From the NCBI GenBank assembly GCA_951813615.1, contig OX638377.1:2852001-2916000 (forward strand): DNA of 64,000 bases. Reading direction: 5' to 3'. The translations under genes were made by a program, and so were the position numbers. The notes beneath the pieces are model-generated. The model searched no databases. It was given only the letters and a program-made list of their open reading frames with translations, and was not told the origin of the DNA. Position 1 is the stretch's first letter; each line of letters opens with the position of its first letter. Of the stretch, positions 1 to 8,577 are shown in pieces. This DNA comes from an uncultured Latescibacterota bacterium (GTDB taxonomy: Bacteria > Latescibacterota > UBA2968 > UBA8231).

Positions 1-2
1 AG

Positions 3-2966
3 CAAGAGATCGTCCAGCGCCAAGAGGAACAGCTCAAAAGTGTCGAGGGACTGGTGCTGATGACCAGCGAGAGCAACGACAGCCGCGGGGTCGTCACCCT
101 TGAATTCAACGTCGGCGTCGATCCAGACGCGGTGCTGCTGTTGGTCTCCAACAAGCTCGATCAAGTCTTTGGCTATCCGCTCGACGCCGAGCGGCCCGTG
201 CTCTCGGCCGGCGGCAGTGGCCCAAGCGGGGCCATTACGTGGATTATGCTCGAACCCCTGCCAGACCGCGACGATCTGGATATCGAGCGCTTCCGCGACT
301 ACGGCGAGGAAGTCGTCAAAACCGCCCTCGAGCGCGTGCCCGGTGTATCCCGAAGCAATGTCTACGGCGGCTACGACCGCCAACTCCAAGTCATCGTCGA
401 TCCGCAGGCCATGGCCGCCCGCCAGATCACCGTCCAAGACCTAGCCCAAGCCCTCACCCGCGAAAACACCAATACCAGCGCCGGGACTTTTGACGAGGGC
501 AAGCGCCGCTACATCGTACGCACCGTCGGCCAGTACCAACAGCCCAGCGACATCGAGCAAGTCGTCGTCCGCTCGGCCGATGGCACCCGGGTCACTGTCG
601 GTGAGATCGCCCGCACCCGCCTCGGCTACGTCCGCACCGTGGCGTCCGTGCGGCAAAAGGGCCGACCCGCCATTGCCGTCAACGCCCAGCGCGAGACCGG
701 GGCCAATGTCCTTGAAGTCATGGATGGCATCCGCCGCACCATCCGCGAACTCAACGAGGGGCCGCTAGCCCGCGAAGGTCTCCACCTGACGCAGGTGTAC
801 GACGAGACCAACTACATCGACAGCGCCATCAACTTGGTGCGCTCCAACATTATCATCGGCGGCACGCTGGCTGTGACGGTGCTCTTCATTTTCCTACGCA
901 GCGTCAGTTCGGTGGCAATCATCGCCACGGCCATCCCGATTTCAATTGTCGGCACCTTTTTGGCCATGTGGCTTTTGGGCCGCAACATCAACGTCATTAG
1001 CCTAGCCGGGATGAGCTTTGCGGTGGGCATGGTCATCGACAACGCCATCGTCGCGCTCGAAAACATTTTCCGCCACCAGCAGATGGGCAAAACCCGCGTC
1101 CGCGCGGCCTTGGACGGAGCCTCGGAGGTCTGGGGGGCGCTCCTAGCCAGCACCTTGACCACGGTGGCCATCTTCCTGCCGATCGTCTTCGTCCAAGACG
1201 AGGCCGGTCAGCTCTTCCGCGACATCGCCATTGCGGTTTCCTGCTCGGTGGTGCTCAGCTTGATCGTGGCCATCTCCGTCATCCCCAGCTTGGCCAACAA
1301 GATCCTCGGCGGCGACAAGCAGCGCGGGGATGTGTTGGCCGCTTGGGGCGACCGCGCGCGCAACTTTATCGCTCAAAGCGTCTTCCGCATCAGCGGCAGC
1401 ACGGTATTGCGCTTGGGCGTCATCACCGGGCTGATCGGCCTCTCGCTGGTCATCGCCTGGACCTTGCTGCCCAAATCCGAATACCTGCCCACCGGCAATC
1501 GCAACCTAATCTTCGGCATCGTCCTACCACCTCCCGGCTACAACCTCGACGAGCTGATCCAAGTCGGCCAGACCATCGAGGATGTCCTGCGGCCCCACTG
1601 GGAGGCGGCCGCGGCTCCCGACAGCCCTCAAGCCCAAGCGCTATCGGGGCCGCCGGTTGACAACATGTTCTTCGTGGCCTTTGGCCGCTCGGCCTTTATG
1701 GGCGCGCGCTCGTCCGATCCAACGCGGGTGCGCGAGTTGATTCCGATCATCCAAGGGCCGGTTTTCGGCGGAGTACCAGGCACCTTCGCCATCGTACAGC
1801 AGTCAAGCCTCTTCCAGCGCGCCACCGGCAGCGGACGCTCCATCGACATCGAGATCACGGGTCCCGATCTAAACCGCCTCATCGGGCTAGGGGGACGGAT
1901 CTTCGGCCAAGTCCGCCAAGTCGTGCCCGGTGCCCAAGCCCGCCCCATCCCCAGCCTCGACTTGGGCAATCCAGAAGTCCGCATTCTCCCCGACCGCGTG
2001 CGCGCCGCTGACTTAGGGCTTTCGGCCCGTGACATTGGCTCGGCGGTCAACGCATTATTAGACGGTGCCCGCGTCGATGGCTATCAGTTCCAGGGTGATG
2101 AGATCGATTTGGTGCTGCGGGGCGAGGAGGATTGGTTCCGCACCCAGGACATTGAAGCCCTGCCCATCTACACCCCGCGCGGCCAACTAGTGCCGCTCAG
2201 CGCCGTGGCTCGCGTCGAAGTTACCACCGGCCCCGAGCAGATCAACCACATCGAGCGCAGCCGGGCCATCACCGTCCAAGTTATCCCGCCGGAAACCATC
2301 GCCCTAGAGACGGTGCTCGACGATATCCAGACTCAGATCGTCCAACCTCTCGTCGATTCGGGCGAGTTAGCTCCGCCCTACCAGATCCAGCTTTCCGGCT
2401 CGGCCGACGACCTGCGGCGCACCCGCCAAGCTCTCCAGTGGAACTTCCTGTTGGCCTTGGTGATTACCTATCTGCTGATGGCCGCGCTCTTCGAGAGCTT
2501 CCTCTACCCATTCGTCATCATGCTCAGCGTACCGCCGGCGCTGGCTGGTGGCATCCTCGGGCTGGAGGTCGTCAACCTCACCCTGACCTATCAGCCGCTC
2601 GACATCCTCACCATGCTCGGTTTTGTCATCCTCATCGGCGTAGTGGTCAACAACGCCATCCTCATCGTCCACCAGACGCTCAATATCCTGCGCGACGCGC
2701 CGGAAATGCCAGTCAAGGAGGCCATCCGCGACGCGGTTTTCAGTCGCGTGCGGCCGATCTTCATGTCCATGATCACCAGCGCCTTGGGGATGCTGCCGCT
2801 AGTCATCTTTCCTGGCGCAGGGTCCGAGCTGTATCGAGGCTTGGGCAGCGTCGTCATCGGCGGCCTGCTGCTGTCGACCCTGTTCACCCTATTTCTGGTG
2901 CCAACGTTCCTCAGCCTGGCCATGGACCTGAGGGCCTGGATCAGCCGCGCCGGGAGGGTGATGTAA
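3..2966 (+). CDS. RND-family efflux permease, 5' end cut by the window
   Basis: The reading frame is open from base 3, so the gene starts before the window and about 987 C-terminal residues are visible. It is an inner-membrane proton-driven exporter subunit of the AcrB/HAE type: two sets of membrane helices flank large periplasmic porter loops, with the first helix bundle at about bases 840-1320 and the second at about 2430-2940. The TM4 charge-relay position reads Asp-Asn (bases 1038-1043) where AcrB has Asp-Asp, and the TM10 position reads Asn (2649-2651) where AcrB has Lys. I recall this DN/N combination as common in one RND subclass, so it is probably not damage. The partner membrane-fusion protein would lie upstream. 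Its substrate cannot be told from the sequence. Confidence 0.93.
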   Translation, partial: QEIVQRQEEQLKSVEGLVLMTSESNDSRGVVTLEFNVGVDPDAVLLLVSNKLDQVFGYPLDAERPVLSAGGSGPSGAITWIMLEPLPDRDDLDIERFRDYGEEVVKTALERVPGVSRSNVYGGYDRQLQVIVDPQAMAARQITVQDLAQALTRENTNTSAGTFDEGKRRYIVRTVGQYQQPSDIEQVVVRSADGTRVTVGEIARTRLGYVRTVASVRQKGRPAIAVNAQRETGANVLEVMDGIRRTIRELNEGPLAREGLHLTQVYDETNYIDSAINLVRSNIIIGGTLAVTVLFIFLRSVSSVAIIATAIPISIVGTFLAMWLLGRNINVISLAGMSFAVGMVIDNAIVALENIFRHQQMGKTRVRAALDGASEVWGALLASTLTTVAIFLPIVFVQDEAGQLFRDIAIAVSCSVVLSLIVAISVIPSLANKILGGDKQRGDVLAAWGDRARNFIAQSVFRISGSTVLRLGVITGLIGLSLVIAWTLLPKSEYLPTGNRNLIFGIVLPPPGYNLDELIQVGQTIEDVLRPHWEAAAAPDSPQAQALSGPPVDNMFFVAFGRSAFMGARSSDPTRVRELIPIIQGPVFGGVPGTFAIVQQSSLFQRATGSGRSIDIEITGPDLNRLIGLGGRIFGQVRQVVPGAQARPIPSLDLGNPEVRILPDRVRAADLGLSARDIGSAVNALLDGARVDGYQFQGDEIDLVLRGEEDWFRTQDIEALPIYTPRGQLVPLSAVARVEVTTGPEQINHIERSRAITVQVIPPETIALETVLDDIQTQIVQPLVDSGELAPPYQIQLSGSADDLRRTRQALQWNFLLALVITYLLMAALFESFLYPFVIMLSVPPALAGGILGLEVVNLTLTYQPLDILTMLGFVILIGVVVNNAILIVHQTLNILRDAPEMPVKEAIRDAVFSRVRPIFMSMITSALGMLPLVIFPGAGSELYRGLGSVVIGGLLLSTLFTLFLVPTFLSLAMDLRAWISRAGRVM

Positions 2967-3019
2967 GGGCGGCCTGTGGCGGGAGCCTGCGGATCGTCGC
3001 CGCCCTGACCGGCGGGCCC

Positions 3020-3047
3020 TTGACAACAGTTTCAGCGAATTGATAGT
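3020..3047 (+). promoter_or_regulatory. Candidate sigma-70-type promoter for the oxidoreductase pair
   Basis: A perfect -35 hexamer TTGACA (3020-3025) is followed after 16 bases by GATAGT (3042-3047), which matches four of six -10 consensus positions. It lies 50 bases before the start of the luciferase-like gene, whose ribosome binding site AGGAGA is at 3085-3090. It suggests that the pair is transcribed independently of the RND gene. Confidence 0.4.
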
Positions 3048-3096
3048 ACCGATATCGGTGCCTTATTCATTGTCACGAAACCTCAGGAGATTTCCA

Positions 3097-4164
3097 ATGA
3101 AATTCGGCCAATTCTATCTGCTGGAAACCCCGCCCGGCAAGGACCACGTGCAAGTTTATCACGAAGCGTTCGAACAGTTTAAACTCATGGACGAAACGGG
3201 CTGGGACGCCATCTGGCTGGCGGAACACCACTTCGACCATAAGGCACCGGGGGCCAACTACTATTCGATCACATCGTCCATCCATGCCATGGCCGCGTAC
3301 GCGTCGGCCATTACCGAACGCATTAAGATCGGCACCGCGGTTGTCGTGCTGCCCTTCCACAATCCCGTCATTGTCGCGGAAGACTTCGCCACCGTTGATA
3401 TCATGTCGAAAGGGCGGCTCCTCTTCGGCGTGGGGCGCGGTTATCAGGCTGAGGAATTTTACAACTGGGGAATCGACCTCGAGGAAAGCCGCGAACGGTT
3501 TCAGGAAGAACTGGAAATCATCCTGAAAGCCTGGACGGGCCCTGTCGAATACGACGGCAAGTTTCACAAGGTCAGGAAAGTCAACGTCATCCCGAAGCCC
3601 GTACAACAGCCCCACCCGCCGGTTTACGTTGCGGCGGTGAGTCCCTCCACGTACGAATGGGTCATAAAAAACGGCTACAACGTCCTGACCTCGTTCCTGC
3701 ACCCCTACGACGAGGTTTTCCAGCTCTACGAGTCGTACCACAAGACCGCGGACGCGTGCGGAATGTCGGGCAAACTGGACTTCCCCCTGGCGAGGTTCCT
3801 CTATGTGGCCGAATCCAGCCAGAAAGCCCGGGAGGAATGCCACGACCAACTCATGTGGTACTTCCGCACCCTGCTTGCCGAGGTGATCGCGCCGCCGCCG
3901 GAAATGGCACCTCCCGGTCAGATGGAATTCTATCAGGGACTGAAACAGAAGTTCTCGAACATCACCTTCGACGAGATCCTGGCCGATCACGCCATCGTAG
4001 GCGATCCAGACTTTGTCGCCGAAAAAATCGGTTGGATCCAGAAACACACGGGACTGCAGAACTTTATGGGATGGACCCGCATTGGAGACCTGAGCCCCGA
4101 CCTGGTCTGCAAGTCCCTTCGGATGTTCTCGGAACAGGTCGCGCCCGCGTTCGATAACGATTGA
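3097..4164 (+). CDS. LLM-class flavin-dependent oxidoreductase (bacterial luciferase-like)
   Basis: A 355-residue luciferase-like monooxygenase, a TIM-barrel enzyme that uses reduced flavin (FMNH2 or F420) to oxidise an organic substrate. The family marks are the WLAEHHF motif near residue 46, the KIGTAVVVLPFHNP strand near residue 80 and the GRLLFGVGRGYQ segment near residue 107. The ATG at 3097 is chosen because AGGAGA lies six bases upstream and the conserved N-terminal strand MKFGQFYLL begins there; an in-frame start at 3040 has no such site. A 22-base gap separates it from the phytanoyl-CoA dioxygenase gene, so the two probably form an operon acting on one substrate. I saw no CTA leucine codon in it, although CTA is common in its neighbours. 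The substrate is unknown. Confidence 0.88.
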   Translation: MKFGQFYLLETPPGKDHVQVYHEAFEQFKLMDETGWDAIWLAEHHFDHKAPGANYYSITSSIHAMAAYASAITERIKIGTAVVVLPFHNPVIVAEDFATVDIMSKGRLLFGVGRGYQAEEFYNWGIDLEESRERFQEELEIILKAWTGPVEYDGKFHKVRKVNVIPKPVQQPHPPVYVAAVSPSTYEWVIKNGYNVLTSFLHPYDEVFQLYESYHKTADACGMSGKLDFPLARFLYVAESSQKAREECHDQLMWYFRTLLAEVIAPPPEMAPPGQMEFYQGLKQKFSNITFDEILADHAIVGDPDFVAEKIGWIQKHTGLQNFMGWTRIGDLSPDLVCKSLRMFSEQVAPAFDND

Positions 4165-4186
4165 ATCTTTCCATTCGGAGACACTC

Positions 4187-5077
4187 ATGACTTTGACCAA
4201 AGAACAGAAAAACCAATTTTTCCAAGACGGCTATATCGTCGTCAAAGAACTGCTGACCACGGACGAACTCGAGACCCTGCGCAACCACTACGCCGACCTT
4301 GCGCTCGGTCGCGTCCCCGACTACCCGGAAGGCAACGTCTCTCACCACACTCCGGGAACGGCTCAAGCCGCGGAACCGCCCACACCTCACGGAAGCCGAC
4401 ATGACCGACGCGGCACTCAGGTCTACCCGAAAGGGGAAGTAACCGCCCCAGAAGATCGCACGCCGGTTGAGGACCCGCTGGATACGGTAAGTCATCTCAA
4501 CCTGCCTTCGTACCACCATTCGGTTTTCAATGCGTTTGTACGAAGCCCCAAAATCGTCGACATCATCGAATCCCTGATGGGGCCGGACATCAAGCTCTAC
4601 TACGACCAGATCTTTGCGAAGCCGCCATACGCCAAAGCGAATCGCTACCATCAGGATTCCATTTTCTGGGCCTTCTTCGCGAGCAACTTCCAGGTCACAT
4701 GCCAGGTCTTGCTCGACGATGCGACTGTCGAGAACGGTTGTGTGCGTTTCATCCCGGGCAGCCACCACTTCGGCCTCGTCAACTGGGACCATCTCCCCTA
4801 CATGCTGACAGAGGATGTGCTCGCCCAAGAGATCGCTGTTCCACTGAAGGCGGGTGATGCGACCTTTCACCACAGCCTGGCACTCCATTGCAGCGGCCCG
4901 AATACAACACCGTACCGGCGGCGAGGCTGGTCGATTCACTACGTCTCTTCGGACACGCGTTACATCGGTACACCGGAAGAGACCGAACTCCTTAAACAGC
5001 GCGGTTGCCTTGTCGGGCCGGAACCTGTCAACGGCTGGCTCCTGATCCGTGGGCGCGAGTTCCCGGGGTGTGTATAG
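4187..5077 (+). CDS. Phytanoyl-CoA dioxygenase (PhyH) family protein
   Basis: A 296-residue non-haem Fe(II)/2-oxoglutarate-dependent oxygenase of the PhyH family. The iron-binding facial triad is visible as H155-x-D157 (in YHQDS) and H234 (in LHCSGPN). Arg244-246 follow as the likely 2-oxoglutarate carboxylate ligand. The start has GGAG six bases upstream. Such enzymes hydroxylate many small molecules besides phytanoyl-CoA, so the name gives a fold and chemistry, not a substrate. It follows the luciferase-like gene by 22 bases and shares its codon preference (no CTA leucine seen). Together they suggest a two-step oxidative pathway acquired as a unit. Residues 44-100 are Pro/His-rich and not clearly alignable with the family. 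Confidence 0.88.
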   Translation: MTLTKEQKNQFFQDGYIVVKELLTTDELETLRNHYADLALGRVPDYPEGNVSHHTPGTAQAAEPPTPHGSRHDRRGTQVYPKGEVTAPEDRTPVEDPLDTVSHLNLPSYHHSVFNAFVRSPKIVDIIESLMGPDIKLYYDQIFAKPPYAKANRYHQDSIFWAFFASNFQVTCQVLLDDATVENGCVRFIPGSHHFGLVNWDHLPYMLTEDVLAQEIAVPLKAGDATFHHSLALHCSGPNTTPYRRRGWSIHYVSSDTRYIGTPEETELLKQRGCLVGPEPVNGWLLIRGREFPGCV

Positions 5078-5284
5078 TCGGACCGCAGCGGGATACTACG
5101 GGCCGGCTCCGGCACCAACCGCTTCCGGCTCTCTCCTACCAGAAGGTTCTCGCCCACCCGCATGAGGAACTAGGCCGATGGCTGAAGCGGCCTCGCAATG
5201 GGGTGCAGATGCGGCGAGGGCAACTGATCTCCCGGCCTCGCAATGAGGATCTAAGAGCTTGGATCGGCCGCGTCGGGAGGGCAT

Positions 5285-5314
5285 AAAAAAACCGGCCCCG
5301 CAAGAAGGGCCGGT
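5285..5314 (-). terminator. Intrinsic terminator for the minus-strand TM2-like gene
   Basis: On the minus strand an 8-bp GC-rich stem (ACCGGCCC / GGGCCGGT, 5291-5298 and 5307-5314) with an 8-base loop is followed by six T residues (5285-5290). It lies 36 bases after the stop codon of the gene ending at 5350. The stem could also end plus-strand transcription from the PhyH gene, but no T-run follows on that side. Confidence 0.8.
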
Positions 5315-5349
5315 CGAGTATTCAGTCAAGCACAGGGCTCGTGTAGCTG

Positions 5350-5976
5350 CTAAAAATCCAACTTCAGCCGCAGAGCAGGAACGGTGGACTCGCGACCGGG
5401 CAGAACCCCCAGTTCTACGTTTTTGGCCAACTTGTTAATGGTTTGGACTTGGTCGCGCAGGTGGGCCAGTGACGCGATCTTGATCCACGCCGACAGCGGC
5501 ACCCAACCGGCCGCGGTGTCCGCACCCGTCAGATAGGCCGTCCCCACCGCCGTCACCGTCAAGCCCATAAGCACGAGCCCTTGTTTGTGCTCTCCAATGT
5601 AGAAATAGCCCGCGCCCGGCACGGGCAACTCTAGCAGAAAGGCCAACAGCCCGGACTTTGACTGTCGGTACGCGGCGTGGCGCGCCTGAATGCGATGCGT
5701 CCCCAGCGAGCGCAGCGAGCGGATTTCGGCCAGCGCATACGCGGCCTGCCGCTCCTGCAAGGCACCGACGACCTCGACGACCGCCACGGAATCCGCCGCA
5801 ATCTCCTCCACGCGCAACGAGCGCACCCGGCCATCGGTAAACACGGCTTCGCCCCACGCCTCTTCGGCCTGTATCTCTTGCAGCAGGCTCCGCACCTCTT
5901 CGGTCTCCATGGTCGCCTCAGCCCCGCGTGCCACCAGCAAGATCACCGGCAGCCAAATCCATATGGTCCAACGCAT
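5350..5976 (-). CDS. Signal-peptide membrane protein with a TM2/DUF5683-like hairpin
   Basis: A 208-residue protein of unknown function. It opens with a signal peptide (MRWTIWIWLP... ending ARGAEA, residues 1-22), followed by a mostly charged, probably periplasmic region. A hydrophobic part at about residues 107-165 begins ELPVPGAGYFYIGEHKQG. The PGxGxxYxG(x)nKG pattern before a hydrophobic helix resembles TM2 and DUF5683 membrane hairpins; that assignment is by eye. The start at 5976 is preferred to 6015 because GAGGTGG lies just upstream and the signal peptide begins there. It is divergent from the cysQ-like gene, with its own promoter and terminator, so it is likely monocistronic. Confidence 0.6.
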   Translation of the reverse strand: MRWTIWIWLPVILLVARGAEATMETEEVRSLLQEIQAEEAWGEAVFTDGRVRSLRVEEIAADSVAVVEVVGALQERQAAYALAEIRSLRSLGTHRIQARHAAYRQSKSGLLAFLLELPVPGAGYFYIGEHKQGLVLMGLTVTAVGTAYLTGADTAAGWVPLSAWIKIASLAHLRDQVQTINKLAKNVELGVLPGRESTVPALRLKLDF

Positions 5977-6013
5977 ATTCCACCTCATTTGAAATTGTCG
6001 ATTTTGCTCTCTC

Positions 6014-6043
6014 AATCTACCCGACGCTTCTTTGTCTTGTCAA
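6014..6043 (-). promoter_or_regulatory. Candidate promoter of the TM2-like gene
   Basis: On the minus strand TTGACA (6043-6038) is followed after 18 bases by TAGATT (6019-6014), four of six -10 matches. A start point near 6007 would give a leader of about 30 bases to the ATG at 5976. The spacer is one base longer than ideal. Confidence 0.4.
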
Positions 6044-6100
6044 GGTGCCGTGCGCAGCCATTGCTCTCTCCAACGCCAACCCCTATTTTCAAATGCTCTC

Positions 6101-6886
6101 ATGCAGGCCCAACTCCAACAAGCCATAGCAGCCGCCCGCGAGGCCGGGGCGCTGACCTTGCAGTACTTCGGCGGTCCTCTTGAGGTCACCTACAAAGACC
6201 GGAACGATCCGCTGACCACGGCGGATCTCCAAGCCGACGCCTACCTTAAAAAAGCCCTGCAGGATCTGCGTCCAGACTGCGGCTGGCTCTCCGAAGAGAC
6301 CGTCGACGACCGCCAGCGCCTAGACAAAGAAGCCGTGTGGATCGTCGATCCAATAGACGGCACCCGTGAGTTCGTCGCAGGCATCCCCGAATACGTGGTT
6401 GCCGTGGCTCTAGTCGAAGGCGGCGAGCCAACTCTAGCGGTTATCTACAACCCCGCACAGGAGCAAGTCTTCGCCGCCGTCTCGGGCAGCGGCACCTTCC
6501 ACAACGGCCAGCGCGTATTTTGCAGCGAGGTCCAATCCCTCAGCCAATCTACGGCCGTCGTCAGCCGCAGCGAGACCAAACGCGGCGGGATCGACCCCTT
6601 TCGCTCACACCTCGGCGAAATCCGCCCCGTCGGCAGCGTCGCCTACAAGCTGGCCCTAGTCGCTGCGGGAGTCTGCGACCTCAACTTTAGCATCCAAGAC
6701 AAGAACGAGTGGGACGTTTGCGCCGGGGACCTGCTGGTGCGCGAGGCCGGCGGCCTCATGCACACGTGCGGCCACCAAGTGCGGACCTACAACCAAGCCG
6801 ACACCCTCATCCCCGGCGGACTCGCCGCAGGCAACGCGACGCTGGTATCACACATTCTCCACCTAATGCACGAGCAAAAGCAATGA
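6101..6886 (+). CDS. cysQ: Inositol monophosphatase-family phosphatase, CysQ-like
   Basis: A 261-residue Mg2+-dependent phosphatase of the inositol monophosphatase superfamily. The metal-binding signatures are LSEET (about residue 65), WIVDPIDGTREF (about residue 82) and the C-terminal NEWDVCAGDLLVREAGG (about residue 206). The family includes CysQ, which hydrolyses 3'-phosphoadenosine 5'-phosphate, and inositol phosphatases. The Glu-Phe after DPIDGT fits CysQ better than SuhB. The start at 6101 is chosen because upstream in-frame residues are unrelated to the family; no strong ribosome binding site is visible. Its stop overlaps the polX start by four bases (ATGA), so the two are translationally coupled. 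Confidence 0.85.
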   Translation: MQAQLQQAIAAAREAGALTLQYFGGPLEVTYKDRNDPLTTADLQADAYLKKALQDLRPDCGWLSEETVDDRQRLDKEAVWIVDPIDGTREFVAGIPEYVVAVALVEGGEPTLAVIYNPAQEQVFAAVSGSGTFHNGQRVFCSEVQSLSQSTAVVSRSETKRGGIDPFRSHLGEIRPVGSVAYKLALVAAGVCDLNFSIQDKNEWDVCAGDLLVREAGGLMHTCGHQVRTYNQADTLIPGGLAAGNATLVSHILHLMHEQKQ

Positions 6887-8577
6887 TAGCGGCCCGGATC
6901 GCAGCAGATTTTGTCGAAGAGTACGCCACCCTTCTCGAACTCAGCGGGGCCTCCCCCTTCCGGGTCCGCGCCTACGCCAATGCCGTGCGCGCCCTCGAAA
7001 CCCTAACATCTCCTCTTGACGAACTTCTCTCCTCCGGGACTCTAACCGAGGTCAAAGGTATCGGCGACAGCGTGGCTGAACTAGTCGCCGAGTTGGCCGA
7101 CACCGGCACGGCCCAAGCCTATGAAAAGCTGCGGACCGCAACGCCCGATGGTCTGCTCGACATGCTGCGAGTCCCCGGCTTGGGGCCGCGCAAGATCGTC
7201 GCCATCCGCAAGGCCCTCGGCATTGAGACCCTCGACGCCCTCGAACAAGCCTGTCGCAACGGCCAACTCGCCGCCCTCAAGGGCTTTGGTCCCAAGACCC
7301 AAGCTAACATCCTCAAGGGGGTCGAGTTCATTCGCGCCCACGAGGGCCACTGCCGCGCCGATACCGCGCACCAAAGCGCCCAAAGCCTGCTCGCTGTTTT
7401 GCGTCCCTACACGCAGCACCTCGCCGTCGCCGGAGAGCTGCGTCGAGCGCGGGAGACGGTTCAACAGCTCGACTTCGTACTCAGCACCACCGACGCCGAC
7501 GTCGCGACTGCGGCTTTTGTGGCTCACCCGGATATCGCCGAACGCATCGCGCCGAACGCAGGGCGACTGTCCAACGGACTGCAAGCCCACTTGCACGTGG
7601 TATCAGACGATGCCTTCTCTGCGGCCCTACACTACTACACAGGCAGCGAGGAACACCGCGCTGCACTATGCGCCAAGGCCACCGAGCGCGGGTTAGTCCT
7701 CGACGAACGCGGTCTCTGGCGTGACGACGAGCGCATTGAGTGCGCAGATGAAGCGGCTTTATTCGCCGCCTTGGGCCTCGCCTACATCCCGCCGGAGTTG
7801 CGCGAGAACCAAGGCGAAGTCGAGGCCGCAGCCGCCGACACACTGCCCGATCTGGTAACGACCGCCGACATTCGCGGCATACTCCACGTGCATTCGACCT
7901 ATTCAGATGGGGCCGACACTCTGGAGGCCATGGCCCGCGCCGTGCAAGAACGCGGCTTTGAGTACATGGGCATTGCCGACCACAGCCAAGCTGCGGCCTA
8001 CGCCGGCGGGCTTCGCGTTGAGGAAGTCCAGCGCCAGTGGGAGGAAATCGACCGGCTCAACGAGGAATTGGCTCCCTTCCGCATTTTCAAGGGCATTGAA
8101 TCGGATATCCTCAGCGACGGCTCGCTCGACTACGACGACGACCTGCTCGCACAATTCGATTTCGTAGTAGCTTCGGTCCATTCGCAGTTCAACCTGAGCC
8201 GCGACGCCATGACCGCCCGCATCGTCCGCGCCATCGAACACCCGGCGACCACCATCGTCGGCCATCCAACCGGGCGCTTGCTCCTCAACCGCGAAGGCTA
8301 CGCCGTCGATATCGACTTGCTCATCGAAGCTGCCGCCCGCTGTGGAGTCGCCCTCGAAATCAACGCCCATCCGTCGCGGCTCGACCTCGACTGGCGGCAC
8401 GTCAAAAAGGCCCGCGACCACGGCGTCCAAATCGCCGTCAACACCGATGCCCACAGCATCTCCGGCTTGGACCATCTCGGCTACGGCATCGGCATTGCCC
8501 GCAAGGGCTGGCTCCGCGCCGCCGACATCCCCAACGCGCTCAGTTGCGAAGCCATTGCCGCTTGGTTCCAAAGCTAA
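6883..8577 (+). CDS. polX: PolX: family-X DNA polymerase fused to PHP phosphoesterase
   Basis: A 564-residue protein of normal PolX length. The N-terminal part carries helix-hairpin-helix motifs (GIGDSVAEL near residue 65, VPGLGPRKI near 97, LKGFGPKTQ near 134) and a nucleotidyltransferase palm. The C-terminal part from about residue 330 is a PHP domain with an intact-looking metal set: HVHSTYSDG, IADHS, GIESD, SVHSQF, VGHP, NAHPSR and NTDAHS. Known PolX enzymes fill short gaps in base-excision repair and have a PHP 3'-5' exonuclease. The palm motif here reads GELRRARETVQQLDF: the first Asp of the catalytic DxD pair is Gln195, so polymerase activity is doubtful while exonuclease may remain. 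It starts inside the cysQ stop (ATGA). Confidence 0.92.
   Translation: MIAARIAADFVEEYATLLELSGASPFRVRAYANAVRALETLTSPLDELLSSGTLTEVKGIGDSVAELVAELADTGTAQAYEKLRTATPDGLLDMLRVPGLGPRKIVAIRKALGIETLDALEQACRNGQLAALKGFGPKTQANILKGVEFIRAHEGHCRADTAHQSAQSLLAVLRPYTQHLAVAGELRRARETVQQLDFVLSTTDADVATAAFVAHPDIAERIAPNAGRLSNGLQAHLHVVSDDAFSAALHYYTGSEEHRAALCAKATERGLVLDERGLWRDDERIECADEAALFAALGLAYIPPELRENQGEVEAAAADTLPDLVTTADIRGILHVHSTYSDGADTLEAMARAVQERGFEYMGIADHSQAAAYAGGLRVEEVQRQWEEIDRLNEELAPFRIFKGIESDILSDGSLDYDDDLLAQFDFVVASVHSQFNLSRDAMTARIVRAIEHPATTIVGHPTGRLLLNREGYAVDIDLLIEAAARCGVALEINAHPSRLDLDWRHVKKARDHGVQIAVNTDAHSISGLDHLGYGIGIARKGWLRAADIPNALSCEAIAAWFQS

Noticed and set aside
1038..1043. RND charge-relay Asp-Asn variant as a loss-of-function mutation
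   Set aside because: The Asp-Asn with Asn in TM10 occurs as a set in many RND permeases that I recall, so it is more likely a subclass trait.
3073..4200. 375-residue antisense ORF opposite the luciferase-like gene
   Set aside because: It mirrors a conserved coding sequence in the opposite strand, has no recognisable domain and no independent ribosome binding site.
5078..5284. Possible small gene or RNA between the PhyH gene and the terminator
   Set aside because: Only short open frames with low-complexity products and a 12-base direct repeat (GGCCTCGCAATG) are present; no start site or RNA fold is convincing.
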